64,000 nucleotides of DNA from Pararoseomonas sp. SCSIO 73927 (GCF_037040815.1 NZ_CP146232.1:2040501-2104500), one strand, 5' to 3'; shown: positions 1 through 8,776, numbered from the stretch's first letter. Notes: generated by a model not told the origin, from the sequence alone. Made by a program: numbers and translations.

Positions 1-37
1 TGAGGCCCCGATCCCTCCGGCGAGGGGCGCTTCGTCC

Positions 38-175
38 CTAACCCAGCACCTCGCGGACGATCTGGCGGATCTCCGCCGCGCTAAGCGTGCCAGCCTCGGC
101 CGGGCGGGGGGTGGTGTGCGGCAGGCTCGGGGCCGGCCGGTGGTTGATGCTGTGGTTGATGCTCTGGATATTCAT
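38..175 (-). CDS. small hypothetical protein (45 aa)
   Basis: An ATG at 173-175 (minus strand) opens a 45-residue frame ending in TAG at 38-40. A purine-rich GAGAGA lies about 5 nt upstream of the ATG and could serve as ribosome binding site. The product has a His/Asn-containing N-terminus with a repeated SINH unit, a Pro/Thr-rich middle, and an amphipathic C-terminal helix reading LSAAEIRQIVREVLG. I do not recognise a family. It lies downstream of cspA on the same strand but more than 250 nt away. It is short and supported only by start/RBS quality and the protein-like C-terminus, so it could be spurious. Confidence 0.4.
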   Translation of the reverse strand: MNIQSINHSINHRPAPSLPHTTPRPAEAGTLSAAEIRQIVREVLG

Positions 176-364
176 GGTTTTCTCTCGTTGATCCCGGCGG
201 CAACGTCCGGTCGCCGGGGCGGTTCCTGAGCCCTCCAGCTTTCGTCCGGGAATGGGACGAAGGCGGGACGGGCCCGTGACGGGATCATGATGTTGCGTGA
301 TCCCGGATTAGCGGCATGTCGGTAAACAGCCGGTTGAGGGCTAGGGACTGCAGCCGGATGCGGA

Positions 365-399
365 ACGGGCGCCGGCGGCCTTGCGGCCGTGGCGCCCGT
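365..399 (-). terminator. GC-rich hairpin downstream of cspA
   Basis: Arms ACGGGCGCC (365-373) and GGCGCCCGT (391-399) are exact complements, with a further GGCC/GGCC pairing inside. It lies about 47 nt past the cspA stop, and a shorter palindrome (425-440) lies in between. There is no T-run, so termination is inferred from position and stem strength. Confidence 0.45.
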
Positions 400-424
400 C
401 CGTGGTTCCTGCCGATGGTCAAGG

Positions 425-440
425 GGGGCGGTGCCGCCCC
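425..440. repeat. short perfect palindrome next to cspA stop
   Basis: GGGGCGG and CCGCCCC (425-431 and 434-440) are separated by only TG. The palindrome sits 5 nt beyond the cspA stop codon and may help end or stabilise the cspA transcript. Confidence 0.4.
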
Positions 441-445
441 GCCTC

Positions 446-652
446 TCAGCCCATCTGAAGGTTGGAGGCAGACATCTTGCCCTTCGGGTCCTTCTGGACG
501 TCGAAGGAGAGCTTGTCACCCTCGTTCAGGCCGCGCAGGCCGGCGCGCTGAACATCCGAGATGTGGACGAACACGTCCTTGGACCCATCATCCGGCTGGA
601 TGAAGCCGTAGCCCTTGGTCGCGTTGAACCACTTCACGGTTCCGGTAGCCAT
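446..652 (-). CDS. cspA: cold-shock protein, CspA family
   Basis: A 68-residue single-domain cold-shock protein, the usual length for the family. These proteins bind single-stranded nucleic acid and act as RNA chaperones in the cytoplasm. The RNP1 motif is KGYGFIQ (residues 13-19) and RNP2 is VFVHIS (27-32); the conserved N-terminal GTVKWFN is present. The start was placed at the ATG (650-652) that begins MATGTVKWF, because a longer upstream frame has no homology-like content. It is divergent from pnp across about 580 bp. Stable hairpins lie on both sides of the gene (694-733 upstream, 365-440 downstream), consistent with a structured, long 5' UTR as is common for cold-shock genes. The family call is secure; cold induction is inferred. 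Confidence 0.95.
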   Translation of the reverse strand: MATGTVKWFNATKGYGFIQPDDGSKDVFVHISDVQRAGLRGLNEGDKLSFDVQKDPKGKMSASNLQMG

Positions 653-693
653 CGATCGCGTATCTTTCGTCTGGGGGCGCCGCTCGGGGAACC

Positions 694-733
694 CCCTTGG
701 GGGTGCCCCCAAGGGCCGGACATCCTCCGGCCC
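694..733 (-). promoter_or_regulatory. two abutting hairpins in the cspA 5' leader
   Basis: Hairpin 1 has arms CCCTTGGGGG (694-703) and CCCCCAAGGG (706-715). Hairpin 2 has arms GGGCCGGA (713-720) and TCCGGCCC (726-733). Both are perfect and they share nucleotides 713-715, so they compete at the junction. They start about 42 nt upstream of the cspA ATG. A role as a temperature-sensitive leader structure is inference. Confidence 0.4.
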
Positions 734-807
734 ACGAGGGCGAATTACCGGAACTGGCGGCCCGGCGTCCTGGTGGATCGGCGGACGGTTTGGGCCAGCA
801 CTGGCAG

Positions 808-840
808 AGTTTATCTGGGAAGCAGATGACGGGATTGCAA
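808..840 (-). promoter_or_regulatory. possible cspA promoter
   Basis: On the minus strand TTGCAA (840-835) is followed 17-19 nt later by an AGATAAA-like box (816-810). This would give a leader of roughly 150 nt in front of cspA. The match is modest and spacing is not ideal. Confidence 0.22.
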
Positions 841-1232
841 CCCGCCCCCGGCCTCTGGCACGGCCGGGCTCGTGCCCCACGGCGGAGCGGGCGGGGGCGG
901 GCGCCATGCCCGGGGTGCCATTTTTCCTGGCCTTTGCCGGCGGGAGCCGCCATATAGCCGCCCGCCGGGTGCGCCGCAGGGTTCACCCGCCCTCCGCGCA
1001 TGCGGTGGGCTGACAGGAACGGCCGCGCCGCGGCGTTTCCGGCCACATGGAACCCCGTGCGCGGCGACCCCGCGGCGGACCCCATGCCGCCCGAGACGCC
1101 GGGCACCCCGCCATCCCGGGAGCGACCGGGGCGGGGGCGCAGAGACCCTTCATCCCATCCATGTCGCAACCATTGCCCGAAGGGGCGCCCCGCCCGGCAA
1201 TCCGGCCGGATCGGGGCCGACAGGATGCACGC

Positions 1233-3467
1233 ATGTTCGACAGCTACTACCGCAAGGACATTGACTGGGGCGGCAAGACCCTGACGCTGGAGACGGGCAA
1301 GATCGCCCGCCAGGCCGACGGCGCCGTTCTCGCCCGCCTGGGCGACACCATCGTCCTCTGCACCGCCGTCGGCGCCCGCTCCGTGAAGCCGGGCCAGGAC
1401 TTCTTCCCGCTGACCGTGAACTACCAGGAGAAGGCCTTCGCCGCGGGCAAGATCCCCGGCGGCTTCTTCAAGCGCGAGGGCCGTCCCTCCGAGTTCGAGA
1501 CCCTCACCTCCCGCCTGATCGACCGCCCGATCCGCCCGCTCTTCCCGGAGGGCTTCCGGAACGAGGTGCAGGTGGTGGCGACCGTGCTCTCCCACGACAT
1601 GGAGAACAGCCCGGACATCGTGGCGATGGTCGGCTGCTCCGCCGCCCTGACGATCTCCGGCATCCCCTTCTTCGGCCCGATCGCCGCCGCCCGCGTCGGC
1701 TACGCCGCCGGCGAGTACATCCTGAACCCGACGCTGGAGCAGACGAAGACCAGCGAGCTGGAGCTGGTGGTCGCCGGCACGGCCGAGGGCGTGCTGATGG
1801 TGGAGTCCGAGGCGAAGGAGCTCACCGAGGAGGTGATGCTCGGCGCCGTGGAGTTTGGCCACAAGGCCTTCCAGCCCGTGATCGCCGGCATCATCGAGCT
1901 GGCCGAGCGCGCGGCGAAGGAGCCCTGGGCCCTCGTCGAGAAGACCGAGGCCGAGACGGCGCTGAAGGCGCGCATCTCCGAGCTGGGCCGCGCCGACATG
2001 GCCGAGGCCTACAAGGAGACGCAGAAGCAGGTCCGCTACGGCAAGGTCGGCGAGGTCAAGAAGAAGATCGTCGCCCAGCTCGAGGCCGAGGGCCTGGATA
2101 CGGCCGCGGCGAAGGGCATGCTGAAGGAGCTCGAGGCGGACGTGGTCCGCAACGCGATCCTCGACACGGGCATGCGCATCGACGGGCGCGACACGAAGAC
2201 CGTGCGCCCGATCGTGGCCGAGGTCGGCATCCTGCCGCGCAGCCACGGCTCCGCCCTGTTCACCCGCGGCGAGACGCAGGCGCTCTGCGTGGCGACGCTG
2301 GGCACCGGCCAGGACGAGCAGATCATCGACGCCCTCGCGGGCGAGTACCGCGAGGACTTCATGCTGCACTACAACTTCCCGCCCTACTCGGTCGGTGAGA
2401 CGGGCCGCATGGGCTCCCCGGGCCGCCGCGAGGTCGGGCACGGCAAGCTGGCCTGGCGCGCCGTGCACCCGCTGCTGCCGGAGAAGGAGAAGTTCCCCTA
2501 CACCATCCGCGTGGTGTCGGAGATCACGGAGTCCAACGGTTCCTCCTCCATGGCCACCGTCTGCGGCACCTCCCTCTCCCTGATGGATGCCGGCGTTCCC
2601 CTGAAGCGGCCGGTGGCGGGCATCGCCATGGGCCTGATCAAGGAGGATCGCGGCTTCGCCGTGCTCTCCGACATCCTGGGCGACGAGGATCACCTCGGCG
2701 ACATGGACTTCAAGGTGGCCGGCACGGAGCAGGGCATCACCGCGCTCCAGATGGACATCAAGATCACGTCCATCACCTTCGACATCATGAAGACCGCGCT
2801 GGAGCAGGCGAAGGACGGCCGCGTCCACATCCTCGGCGAGATGGCGAAGGGCCTGTCCGGCTCCCGCAACGAGGTGGCGGCCACCGCGCCGCGCATCACG
2901 GTCATCAACGTGCCGAAGGACAAGATCCGCGAAGTGATCGGCACGGGCGGCAAGGTGATCCGTGAGATCGTCGAGCAGACCGGCACGAAGATCGACATCG
3001 AGGATGACGGCACGATCAAGATCGCGTCGAGCAGCACCGAGGCGACCCAGGCCGCGATCGACCGCATCCGCGGCATCACGGCCGAGGCCGAGGTGGGCGC
3101 GATCTACACGGGCACCGTCGTGAAGGTCGCCGATTTCGGCGCCTTCGTGAACTTCCTCGGCGCCAAGGACGGCCTCGTCCACATCTCCGAGCTCGGCCAG
3201 GAGCGGGTGAGCAAGACCTCCGACGTCGTCTCGGTCGGCGACAAGGTGAAGGTCAAGGTCATCGGCTTCGACGACCGCGGTAAGGTGAAGCTCTCCATGC
3301 GGGTCGTGGACCAGCAGACGGGCGCGGACATCTCCGAGCAGGTCGGCGCCAAGCGCCCGCGGCCCGAGGGCGAGGAGGGCGGCGAGCGCTCCGATCGTGG
3401 TGATCGCGGCCCCCGCCGCGACCGCGGCGACCGTGGGGGCGACCGTCCCCGCCGCTACAACGACTGA
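1233..3467 (+). CDS. pnp: polyribonucleotide nucleotidyltransferase (PNPase)
   Basis: A 744-residue PNPase, which degrades RNA 3'-to-5' by phosphorolysis and takes part in mRNA turnover and sRNA stability. It shows two RNase PH-like domains separated by a helical linker, then a KH domain beginning at about residue 564 (motif [12 protein letters not shown]), then an S1 domain from about 621 ([13 protein letters not shown]). The tail is rich in Arg, Asp and Gly, a likely RNA or RNase E contact. The start at 1233 gives the canonical [11 protein letters not shown]-terminus with an AGGA about 8 nt upstream; a longer frame reaching 1047 is upstream noise. It is followed by a strong hairpin at 3512-3542. 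rpsO is not upstream. Confidence 0.97.
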   Translation: MFDSYYRKDIDWGGKTLTLETGKIARQADGAVLARLGDTIVLCTAVGARSVKPGQDFFPLTVNYQEKAFAAGKIPGGFFKREGRPSEFETLTSRLIDRPIRPLFPEGFRNEVQVVATVLSHDMENSPDIVAMVGCSAALTISGIPFFGPIAAARVGYAAGEYILNPTLEQTKTSELELVVAGTAEGVLMVESEAKELTEEVMLGAVEFGHKAFQPVIAGIIELAERAAKEPWALVEKTEAETALKARISELGRADMAEAYKETQKQVRYGKVGEVKKKIVAQLEAEGLDTAAAKGMLKELEADVVRNAILDTGMRIDGRDTKTVRPIVAEVGILPRSHGSALFTRGETQALCVATLGTGQDEQIIDALAGEYREDFMLHYNFPPYSVGETGRMGSPGRREVGHGKLAWRAVHPLLPEKEKFPYTIRVVSEITESNGSSSMATVCGTSLSLMDAGVPLKRPVAGIAMGLIKEDRGFAVLSDILGDEDHLGDMDFKVAGTEQGITALQMDIKITSITFDIMKTALEQAKDGRVHILGEMAKGLSGSRNEVAATAPRITVINVPKDKIREVIGTGGKVIREIVEQTGTKIDIEDDGTIKIASSSTEATQAAIDRIRGITAEAEVGAIYTGTVVKVADFGAFVNFLGAKDGLVHISELGQERVSKTSDVVSVGDKVKVKVIGFDDRGKVKLSMRVVDQQTGADISEQVGAKRPRPEGEEGGERSDRGDRGPRRDRGDRGGDRPRRYND

Positions 3468-3511
3468 TCCTCGCGGGGTCGATCGCGGCCCCGCGAAAAC
3501 ATCCTAAAAGC

Positions 3512-3542
3512 GGGCCGGGGGGCTGTTTGAACCCCCCGGCCC
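3512..3542 (+). terminator. terminator-like hairpin after pnp
   Basis: Perfect 11-bp stem: GGGCCGGGGGG (3512-3522) pairs with CCCCCCGGCCC (3532-3542) around a 9-nt loop. It lies 45 nt after the pnp stop and ends about 60 nt before the next start, so it probably separates the two transcripts. No T-run follows. Confidence 0.6.
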
Positions 3543-3604
3543 GGACCATATGCGGCGCTCACGGCGGCCCCCTTGGCTGCCCTGTTCCAGGGAAGAATCC
3601 GGCC

Positions 3605-5005
3605 TTGAAGGCGATCAACACCATCCGCATGGGCGGTGCCGACGTCCTGCCTCTCGTCGAGGGCGGGAAGGGTGTCTCCGCCTCCAACGGAGCCTCCGCC
3701 GGCAACTGGGCCGCGGAGGGCGGGGTGGGCACCTTCTCCGCCGTGAACGCGGACAGCTACGACGCCGAGGGGCGGATCATCCCCCAGGAGTACCACGGCA
3801 AGACGCGGCGGGAGCGCCACGAGGAGCTGGTGGCCTATGGCATCGCCGGCGGCATCGCCCAGGCGCGCGAGGCCTATGAGCGGTCTAACGGCAAGGGCCG
3901 GGTCCACGCCAATATCCTCTGGGAGATGGGCGGGGCGGAGCGCGTGGCGCGCGGGATGCTGGAGGGGGCCAAGGGCCTGATCCACGGCATCACCTGCGGC
4001 GCCGGCATGCCCTATCGCCTGGCCGACATCGCGCGCGAGTACCGCGTGCATATCTACCCCATCGTCTCCTCCGCCCGCGCCTTCAACGCGCTGTGGAAGC
4101 GCGCCTACTCCAAGGCCAGCGAGTGGCTGGGCGGCGTGGTCTACGAGGATCCCTGGCTGGCGGGCGGCCATAACGGCCTCTCCAACTCCGAGGACCCGCG
4201 CAATCCGGAGGCCCCCTACGCCCGCGTGCTGAAGCTGCGCCAGCAGATGCGCGAGCTCGGCCTCGGCGACGTGCCGATCATCATGGCCGGCGGCGTGTGG
4301 TGGCTGGAGGAGTGGCAGGACTGGATCGACAACCCGGAGCTGGGCCCGATCGCCTTCCAGTTCGGCACCCGCCCCCTGGTGACGCGCGAGAGCCCGATCC
4401 CCGACGCCTGGAAGCAGAAGCTCCTCACGCTGAAGCCCGGCGACGTCTCGCTCCAGAACTTTTCCCCCACCGGCTTCTACAGCAGCGCGGTGCGGAACCC
4501 CTTCCTGCGCGAGCTGGAGGAGCGCTCCGCCCGTCAGGTGGCCTATACCGGCGAGCCGATCGGCGAGCACTCCGCGGTGTACGGCGTGGGCCCGCGCAAG
4601 CGCCCCGTCTACCTCGTGCCGGGCGACCTGCAGCGCGTGCTCGGCTGGGAGTCGCAGGGCTTCACCGAGGCGCTCCGCACCCCCGACGACACGCTCGTCT
4701 TCGAGACGCCGGAGGCCAGCCGCCAGATCCTGGCGGACCAGGTGGCCTGCATGGGCTGCCTCTCCCAGTGCCGCTTCTCCAACTGGGCGCAGCACACGGA
4801 CGACCACTCCAACGGCAAGAAGGCCGATCCGCGCAGCTTCTGCATTCAGAAGACCCTGCAGGACATCGGCCACGGCGCCGACCCCGACCAGAACCTGATG
4901 TTCGCGGGCCACAACGCCTACCGCTTCGCCCAGGACCCCTTCTACTCCAACGGGTTCATCCCGACGGTGAAGGAGCTGGTGGGGCGGATCATGACGGGGC
5001 GCTGA
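3605..5005 (+). CDS. nitronate monooxygenase / 2-nitropropane dioxygenase-like flavoprotein
   Basis: A 466-residue TIM-barrel flavoprotein of the nitronate monooxygenase-like NAD(P)H-dependent oxidoreductase group. Such enzymes bind FMN and oxidise nitronates or act as enoyl reductases. Visible signs are the N-terminal MGGADVLPLVEGGKGV segment, the ITCGAGMP strand-loop, and the glycine-rich IMAGGVWW FMN-binding region. The C-terminus carries a Cys cluster, CMGCLSQCRFS (about 382-392), seen in a long alphaproteobacterial subgroup. The start was set at a TTG (3605) with AGGGAA upstream; the alternative TTG at 3527 lies inside the pnp terminator hairpin. Substrate is not predictable from sequence. 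Confidence 0.8.
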   Translation: MKAINTIRMGGADVLPLVEGGKGVSASNGASAGNWAAEGGVGTFSAVNADSYDAEGRIIPQEYHGKTRRERHEELVAYGIAGGIAQAREAYERSNGKGRVHANILWEMGGAERVARGMLEGAKGLIHGITCGAGMPYRLADIAREYRVHIYPIVSSARAFNALWKRAYSKASEWLGGVVYEDPWLAGGHNGLSNSEDPRNPEAPYARVLKLRQQMRELGLGDVPIIMAGGVWWLEEWQDWIDNPELGPIAFQFGTRPLVTRESPIPDAWKQKLLTLKPGDVSLQNFSPTGFYSSAVRNPFLRELEERSARQVAYTGEPIGEHSAVYGVGPRKRPVYLVPGDLQRVLGWESQGFTEALRTPDDTLVFETPEASRQILADQVACMGCLSQCRFSNWAQHTDDHSNGKKADPRSFCIQKTLQDIGHGADPDQNLMFAGHNAYRFAQDPFYSNGFIPTVKELVGRIMTGR

Positions 5006-5021
5006 GCGCTCCGTCACCCTT

Positions 5022-5113
5022 CCCCGGCAGCCGCCCTTCTGAGGGCGGCTTGCCCCGGCAGCCGTCCTTCTGAGGGCGGCTTGCCCAGGCAGCCGTCCTC
5101 AGAAGGGGGGCTT
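5022..5113. repeat. 31-bp tandem hairpin repeat, about 3 copies
   Basis: Units start at 5022, 5053 and about 5084, with a core of CAGCCGYCCTTCTGAGGGCGG. Unit 1 contains GCCGCCC (5030-5036) and GGGCGGC (5043-5049) around TTCTGA, so it can form a hairpin; unit 2 forms a similar one. The third unit runs into the stop codon (5099-5101) of the convergent gene, so the array looks like a duplication of that gene's 3' end. It separates convergent genes and may act as a bidirectional terminator. Confidence 0.75.
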
Positions 5114-7075
5114 GCCGATCGGGAACTCCTGCACCTTCGTCGCCCCGGCCTGCAGCGCGCCGTCCGCCCCCGTGGTGAAGGGCGTGTTGCCGCCGACGTA
5201 GCGCAGCTGGCCGTTCCAGTAGGCGTCCTTCATTAGTTGCCCCGCCGCGCGCCGCGCCGGGTCCTCGCTCACCAGCATCGCGTCGATCGTGCGCTGCAGG
5301 TAGCGCTCCGTGCCCTGGCGCACGGATTCCCCCGTCATCGTGGTGGCGGTGCCGAGGCGGGAGGTGTTGCCCTTCGCCTCGCCCACGATCACGTCCGGCC
5401 GCAGCGGGTCGGCGGTGGGGCGCACGTAGATTTTGTCCACGGTACCGCTGCCGGAGCCCGTGTAGGTGGGCGAGTAGTCCGGGTAGAGCTGCCGCACCGC
5501 GTCGTCCAGCCCGCGCTCCCCGATGCTCTCCGCCAGCCGGTTGATCGCCGGGCGGCTCTGCCACACGCCGATGACCTGCTCCGGCGTGGGCTGGGCGAAG
5601 GCGCCGAAATCGTCGCGGATGTCGCGCTGCTCCTGGTAGCGCCTGAGTTCCTCGTTGATGGCGGCCTGCGCCTCCGGCCCGTGCGGCACGGGCACGCCGC
5701 GATTTTCCACCACCAGCCCGGGGTCGCCGGCAATGTCCATGCCCTCGTCCACCGGCGGCAGGACCGGCACGGTCAGCGGCGGCAGGGCGGGGACCGGCGG
5801 GGCGATGCCGAGGCCGGGCAGGGGCGGCAGGGCGGGAGCGGGCGCCAAGCCGGGCAGGGGCGGCAGCACCGGCGCCGCGTCGGTCCCGGGCAGGGGCGCC
5901 ACGGGGGCGGCGGGGACGAAGGCGGCGTCGTTCAGCTCGAAATTGCCGTCCGGCAGGGTGCGGCCCATCGCCGCCCCGGCCTCGTCCACCAGGGCGCCCT
6001 CGGGCGCCATGCGGAGCAGGCGGAGCGGGGCCGTCATCTCGCCCGCCTCGTTCTGGCTGAACAGGGCGATCGTCCCCTCGTCGCGGTTCGCGCGGTAGCC
6101 GATCTCCGGCCGCCCGGGCACGGTCCCCGTCACCGGCCCCGGCATGGCGCCGGTGGTGGAGCCGAAGAAGGCGCCGAGGGCGCCGCTCAGGGCGGGAACC
6201 CCGACCTGGCGCCCGATCCAGCCCGCCGCGCCGCCGAGGGTCGCGAAGGGATCCGGGATGGTGGGCGCGCCGGGGAGCACGGTGGTGCCAGGTGGCCCCG
6301 CCGGGGCCAGGGCGGCGCCGAAGGCCCCGAGCGCGCCGAGGCCGGCGGCAGAGGGCACGATCGTCCCGAAGGACATCCCGCCGAAGCCCGGGTTAAGGCC
6401 GGTGTTGAAGCCGTTGGCGGCGAAGGCGGGCAGGGGCCCGAAGGGCATTCCCCCGGCCGGGCCGGGCGGCACCGCTGCCACCGCGGGGGCGGGCAGGGGC
6501 AGCGGGGCGGCCTCGGCGACAGGGAGGGGCGGCGGCCCGGAGATCGGCGCCTCGGGAACCGGCGCCTCCGGTGCCAGGGGCACCTCACCCATGGGGAACG
6601 GCCCGGGGGCGGGGGCGGGGGGCGTGGCCAGGGCAGGGGGCGCGAAGGCCGACGGGGGCAGGATGAAGGGTCCGGGGGCCGGAGGCAGCTGGGGCAGGGG
6701 CGGCAGCGGGGGCGGCGGCGCGATGGGCGTGAACTGCGGGATCGGGGTGTTCACCGCCCGCTGCAACTCCGCGTTCCGGTCCGCCGCCTGCTGCAGCAGC
6801 CGCGAGTTCTCGGCCTGCAGGTGCATGAAGCGCTGGTTCGCCGCGGCGTTGTAGGCGGGCGAGCCCACGGGCGCGCCGGAGGAGGGCGAGGGCAGATCCG
6901 AGCCCGCCGTGACGCTGATCTCCGGCAGGGTGACCGAGAGGCTCCCCGCCGCGGTGTTCAGCGCGCTCCCGAAGTTGCTGCCGGGAGAACTCGGCCCCGC
7001 GGCGAGATTGTTGCTCGGCAGGTTCGGCCCCGCCGCGAAGAAGGTGTTGGACAGGTTGCCGATGCTGCCGGACAT
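5099..7075 (-). CDS. Pro/Ala-rich protein with C-terminal PD-(D/E)XK nuclease toxin-like domain
   Basis: A 658-residue protein. Residues 1-90 are Gly/Ser/Asn-rich, and residues about 100-500 are low-complexity Pro/Ala/Gly with repeated PPLPGL-type units. The C-terminal ~120 residues differ sharply and are globular. They contain DKIYV (D547), PDVIVGEAKG (D561, E566, K568), then QGTERYL (Q587). This D...ExK...QGT pattern resembles restriction-endonuclease-fold domains at the C-termini of polymorphic toxins. No signal peptide is evident at the chosen ATG (7073-7075). No immunity gene fits downstream: the stop abuts a tandem repeat and a convergent gene. The nuclease assignment is by motif only; delivery route and activity are unknown. 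Confidence 0.6.
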   Translation of the reverse strand: MSGSIGNLSNTFFAAGPNLPSNNLAAGPSSPGSNFGSALNTAAGSLSVTLPEISVTAGSDLPSPSSGAPVGSPAYNAAANQRFMHLQAENSRLLQQAADRNAELQRAVNTPIPQFTPIAPPPPLPPLPQLPPAPGPFILPPSAFAPPALATPPAPAPGPFPMGEVPLAPEAPVPEAPISGPPPLPVAEAAPLPLPAPAVAAVPPGPAGGMPFGPLPAFAANGFNTGLNPGFGGMSFGTIVPSAAGLGALGAFGAALAPAGPPGTTVLPGAPTIPDPFATLGGAAGWIGRQVGVPALSGALGAFFGSTTGAMPGPVTGTVPGRPEIGYRANRDEGTIALFSQNEAGEMTAPLRLLRMAPEGALVDEAGAAMGRTLPDGNFELNDAAFVPAAPVAPLPGTDAAPVLPPLPGLAPAPALPPLPGLGIAPPVPALPPLTVPVLPPVDEGMDIAGDPGLVVENRGVPVPHGPEAQAAINEELRRYQEQRDIRDDFGAFAQPTPEQVIGVWQSRPAINRLAESIGERGLDDAVRQLYPDYSPTYTGSGSGTVDKIYVRPTADPLRPDVIVGEAKGNTSRLGTATTMTGESVRQGTERYLQRTIDAMLVSEDPARRAAGQLMKDAYWNGQLRYVGGNTPFTTGADGALQAGATKVQEFPIGKPPF

Positions 7076-7276
7076 GCGCCGCGCCTCCAGGGGTCTCCGT
7101 CTGTCCCAAAGGCTGGAAAAGGTGCGGCCGGATTGGAACCCTGCCTCCCGCCCTCGTGACCTCGGCGGGCCCGATGTCAAAGTCCGGTCATCCCCGTGTC
7201 ACAGGCGCCGCGCGGCGGCCCGGCCTGCCGGGAACGCCGTGCCGGGACAGTGGCCGGGGGCGCTCCGCCCGCCTCC

Positions 7277-8233
7277 CTAGAGCGGGTTGTCCTCCTGCGG
7301 CGGCGGCCGCGCCGTGGTCTCCGCCTCTTCCGGCGTCTGAAGGACGGGGCGCGACACGCGGCGATAGGGCGCGCGGCGGGTGCCGGGCTCGTCCAGCCCG
7401 TAGGGATCGGCGTAGGTCACCACCCGGCCGGCGCTGTCGGGCCAGGCCGAGAGGTAGGCCAGGGCGACCTGCACCTCCTGGGTGGGCGGCAGCTCGTAGG
7501 TGCGGCCGGTGTCCAGCGTCGCCTGGAGGGAGGTGGTGGTCCGGTCCAGCAGCCAGGCCGCGACCTCCCGGATTCGCTCCACCCGCACGCAGCCGTGGGA
7601 GAGGGCGCGGGAGGCGCGGGAGAAGGCCGCGGGGCTGTTGGTGCCGTGCAGGAAGATGCCGTCCGAATCCAGCAGGCCGATGCGGAGGACGCCCAGTGGG
7701 TTGGTGGGGCCGGGCGGCTGGACGAGCTTGCCGTTGATCCAGCGGAAGCCGGTGAGGCCGGCGGCCCGCACCTCCGGCACGATGCTGGCAGGCACGTACC
7801 AGGGCGGGTTGCAGCGCGCCGCGGTGACGAAGGTGGCGAGCTGGGGCGTGCGGGTCCTGTTGGCGCCGACGACGACGCGGGAGCGCATCACCTCCCGCCC
7901 GTTGTCGTAGGCGATCAGCTCCGCGGCAGGGATGTTGACGAGGATCAGCCGCCCGGCGGAGGGCTCGATCGCCAGGTCGTCCAGCCGCTCCAGCGTGCGG
8001 TCCAGGGCGATGCGGGCACGGACCCGGCCCGCCGGGACGGCGGCGCGGGCGCGGCGGAGGTGGCCGCGGATATCGGCGATGGCGGCGGCACCGCCGGCCG
8101 CGGCGCTGGCGGCGGCACCTGCCTGGGCGGCGGCCGGGCGGGCCATGGCACCCAGTGCGACAGGGGCGAGGGCGGCAGGGGCGAGAGCGGCGCCGAGGAG
8201 GCCTCGGGCAAGGGAGCGGCGGGTGCTGGGCAT
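7277..8233 (-). CDS. L,D-transpeptidase (YkuD family), exported
   Basis: A 318-residue exported YkuD-family enzyme. These form 3-3 cross-links in peptidoglycan or attach proteins to it, using an active-site cysteine in the periplasm. The N-terminus has twin arginines, a long Ala/Leu core and a PAAAQA-type cleavage region, suggesting Tat or Sec export. The catalytic signature is HGTNSPAAF followed by SHGCVR, with Cys215. The start (8231-8233) is the ATG directly before STRRSLARG. It is divergent from the HU-type gene. Chain-length specificity cannot be read from the sequence. Confidence 0.9.
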   Translation of the reverse strand: MPSTRRSLARGLLGAALAPAALAPVALGAMARPAAAQAGAAASAAAGGAAAIADIRGHLRRARAAVPAGRVRARIALDRTLERLDDLAIEPSAGRLILVNIPAAELIAYDNGREVMRSRVVVGANRTRTPQLATFVTAARCNPPWYVPASIVPEVRAAGLTGFRWINGKLVQPPGPTNPLGVLRIGLLDSDGIFLHGTNSPAAFSRASRALSHGCVRVERIREVAAWLLDRTTTSLQATLDTGRTYELPPTQEVQVALAYLSAWPDSAGRVVTYADPYGLDEPGTRRAPYRRVSRPVLQTPEEAETTARPPPQEDNPL

Positions 8234-8430
8234 GAGCGGCCTGGAGGGGAGTCCATCCATCCTAGAACATTTTTCGTTCCGCGGCTTCCCCCAAACATCC
8301 GCTTTACATCGCCCGTGAGGGGGGCGGGCACCTTTTCATCCCCTGTGGGAAGGCCGTAAGAGCGCGGCCGTCAGCGGCCGCGGTATCCGGGCGTGGGACG
8401 GCAATGATTTCAAGCACGGAGACGACGCGC

Positions 8431-8751
8431 ATGTCGAAGAGGTTCCTGACCGGTGTGATCCAGCAGTCCACCGAGATGACCGGGGTGGCGGCGGGGCGCC
8501 TGGCCGCGGACATCGTCGCGGCGATCAAGGCGGAGATCATCGAGAACGGCCGCTTCTCCCTGCCGGATTTCGGTTCCTTCTCGGTGCGCGAGACGCCCAA
8601 GCGCACGGCGCTGAACCCCCGCACCGGCGAGAAGGTCGCCGTGAAGGCCGGCGCGACGGTGAAGTTCAAGGCCAGCCCCTCCCTCAAGGAAGCGGCCTTC
8701 GCCGGCGCGAAGAAGGCAAAGCGCAAGGCCGCCAAGGCCACGAAGGCCTGA
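8431..8751 (+). CDS. HU-family DNA-binding protein
   Basis: A 106-residue HU/IHF-type protein that bends DNA and compacts the nucleoid. It has the typical helical dimerisation half, the GSFSVRETPKR strand, and the NPRTGEKV arm motif for minor-groove contact. The C-terminus is extended and Lys/Ala-rich (AKKAKRKAAKATKA). The start at 8431 has a GGAGA about 8 nt upstream; an ATG 27 nt earlier is less well placed. The 3' end has been tandemly duplicated across its stop codon (see repeat at 8743-8776). Confidence 0.92.
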   Translation: MSKRFLTGVIQQSTEMTGVAAGRLAADIVAAIKAEIIENGRFSLPDFGSFSVRETPKRTALNPRTGEKVAVKAGATVKFKASPSLKEAAFAGAKKAKRKAAKATKA

Positions 8752-8776
8752 GGGACAGGGCCAAAGGCCTGAGGGA
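8743..8776 (+). repeat. tandem duplication across HU stop codon
   Basis: AAGGCCTGAGGGA occurs at 8743-8755 and again at 8764-8776 (period 21), both containing the TGA. The second copy lies in the likely start region of the next gene. Confidence 0.75.

Larger units (their letters stand above)
653..1232. other. divergent intergenic region cspA / pnp
   Basis: About 580 bp separate the two divergent genes. Apart from the cspA leader hairpins and a weak promoter candidate, I see no gene. No rpsO is present next to pnp, unlike the common rpsO-pnp order in proteobacteria. Confidence 0.6.

Noticed and set aside
588..3182. 864-codon minus-strand open frame antisense to pnp
   Set aside because: It lies opposite an unmistakable pnp, has His/Leu/Asp-rich noise composition typical of antisense frames in GC-rich genes, and no motif.
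5237..7159. 640-codon plus-strand frame opposite the toxin-like gene
   Set aside because: Arg/Gly/His-rich without motif; the minus-strand frame carries the nuclease-like domain and a plausible start.
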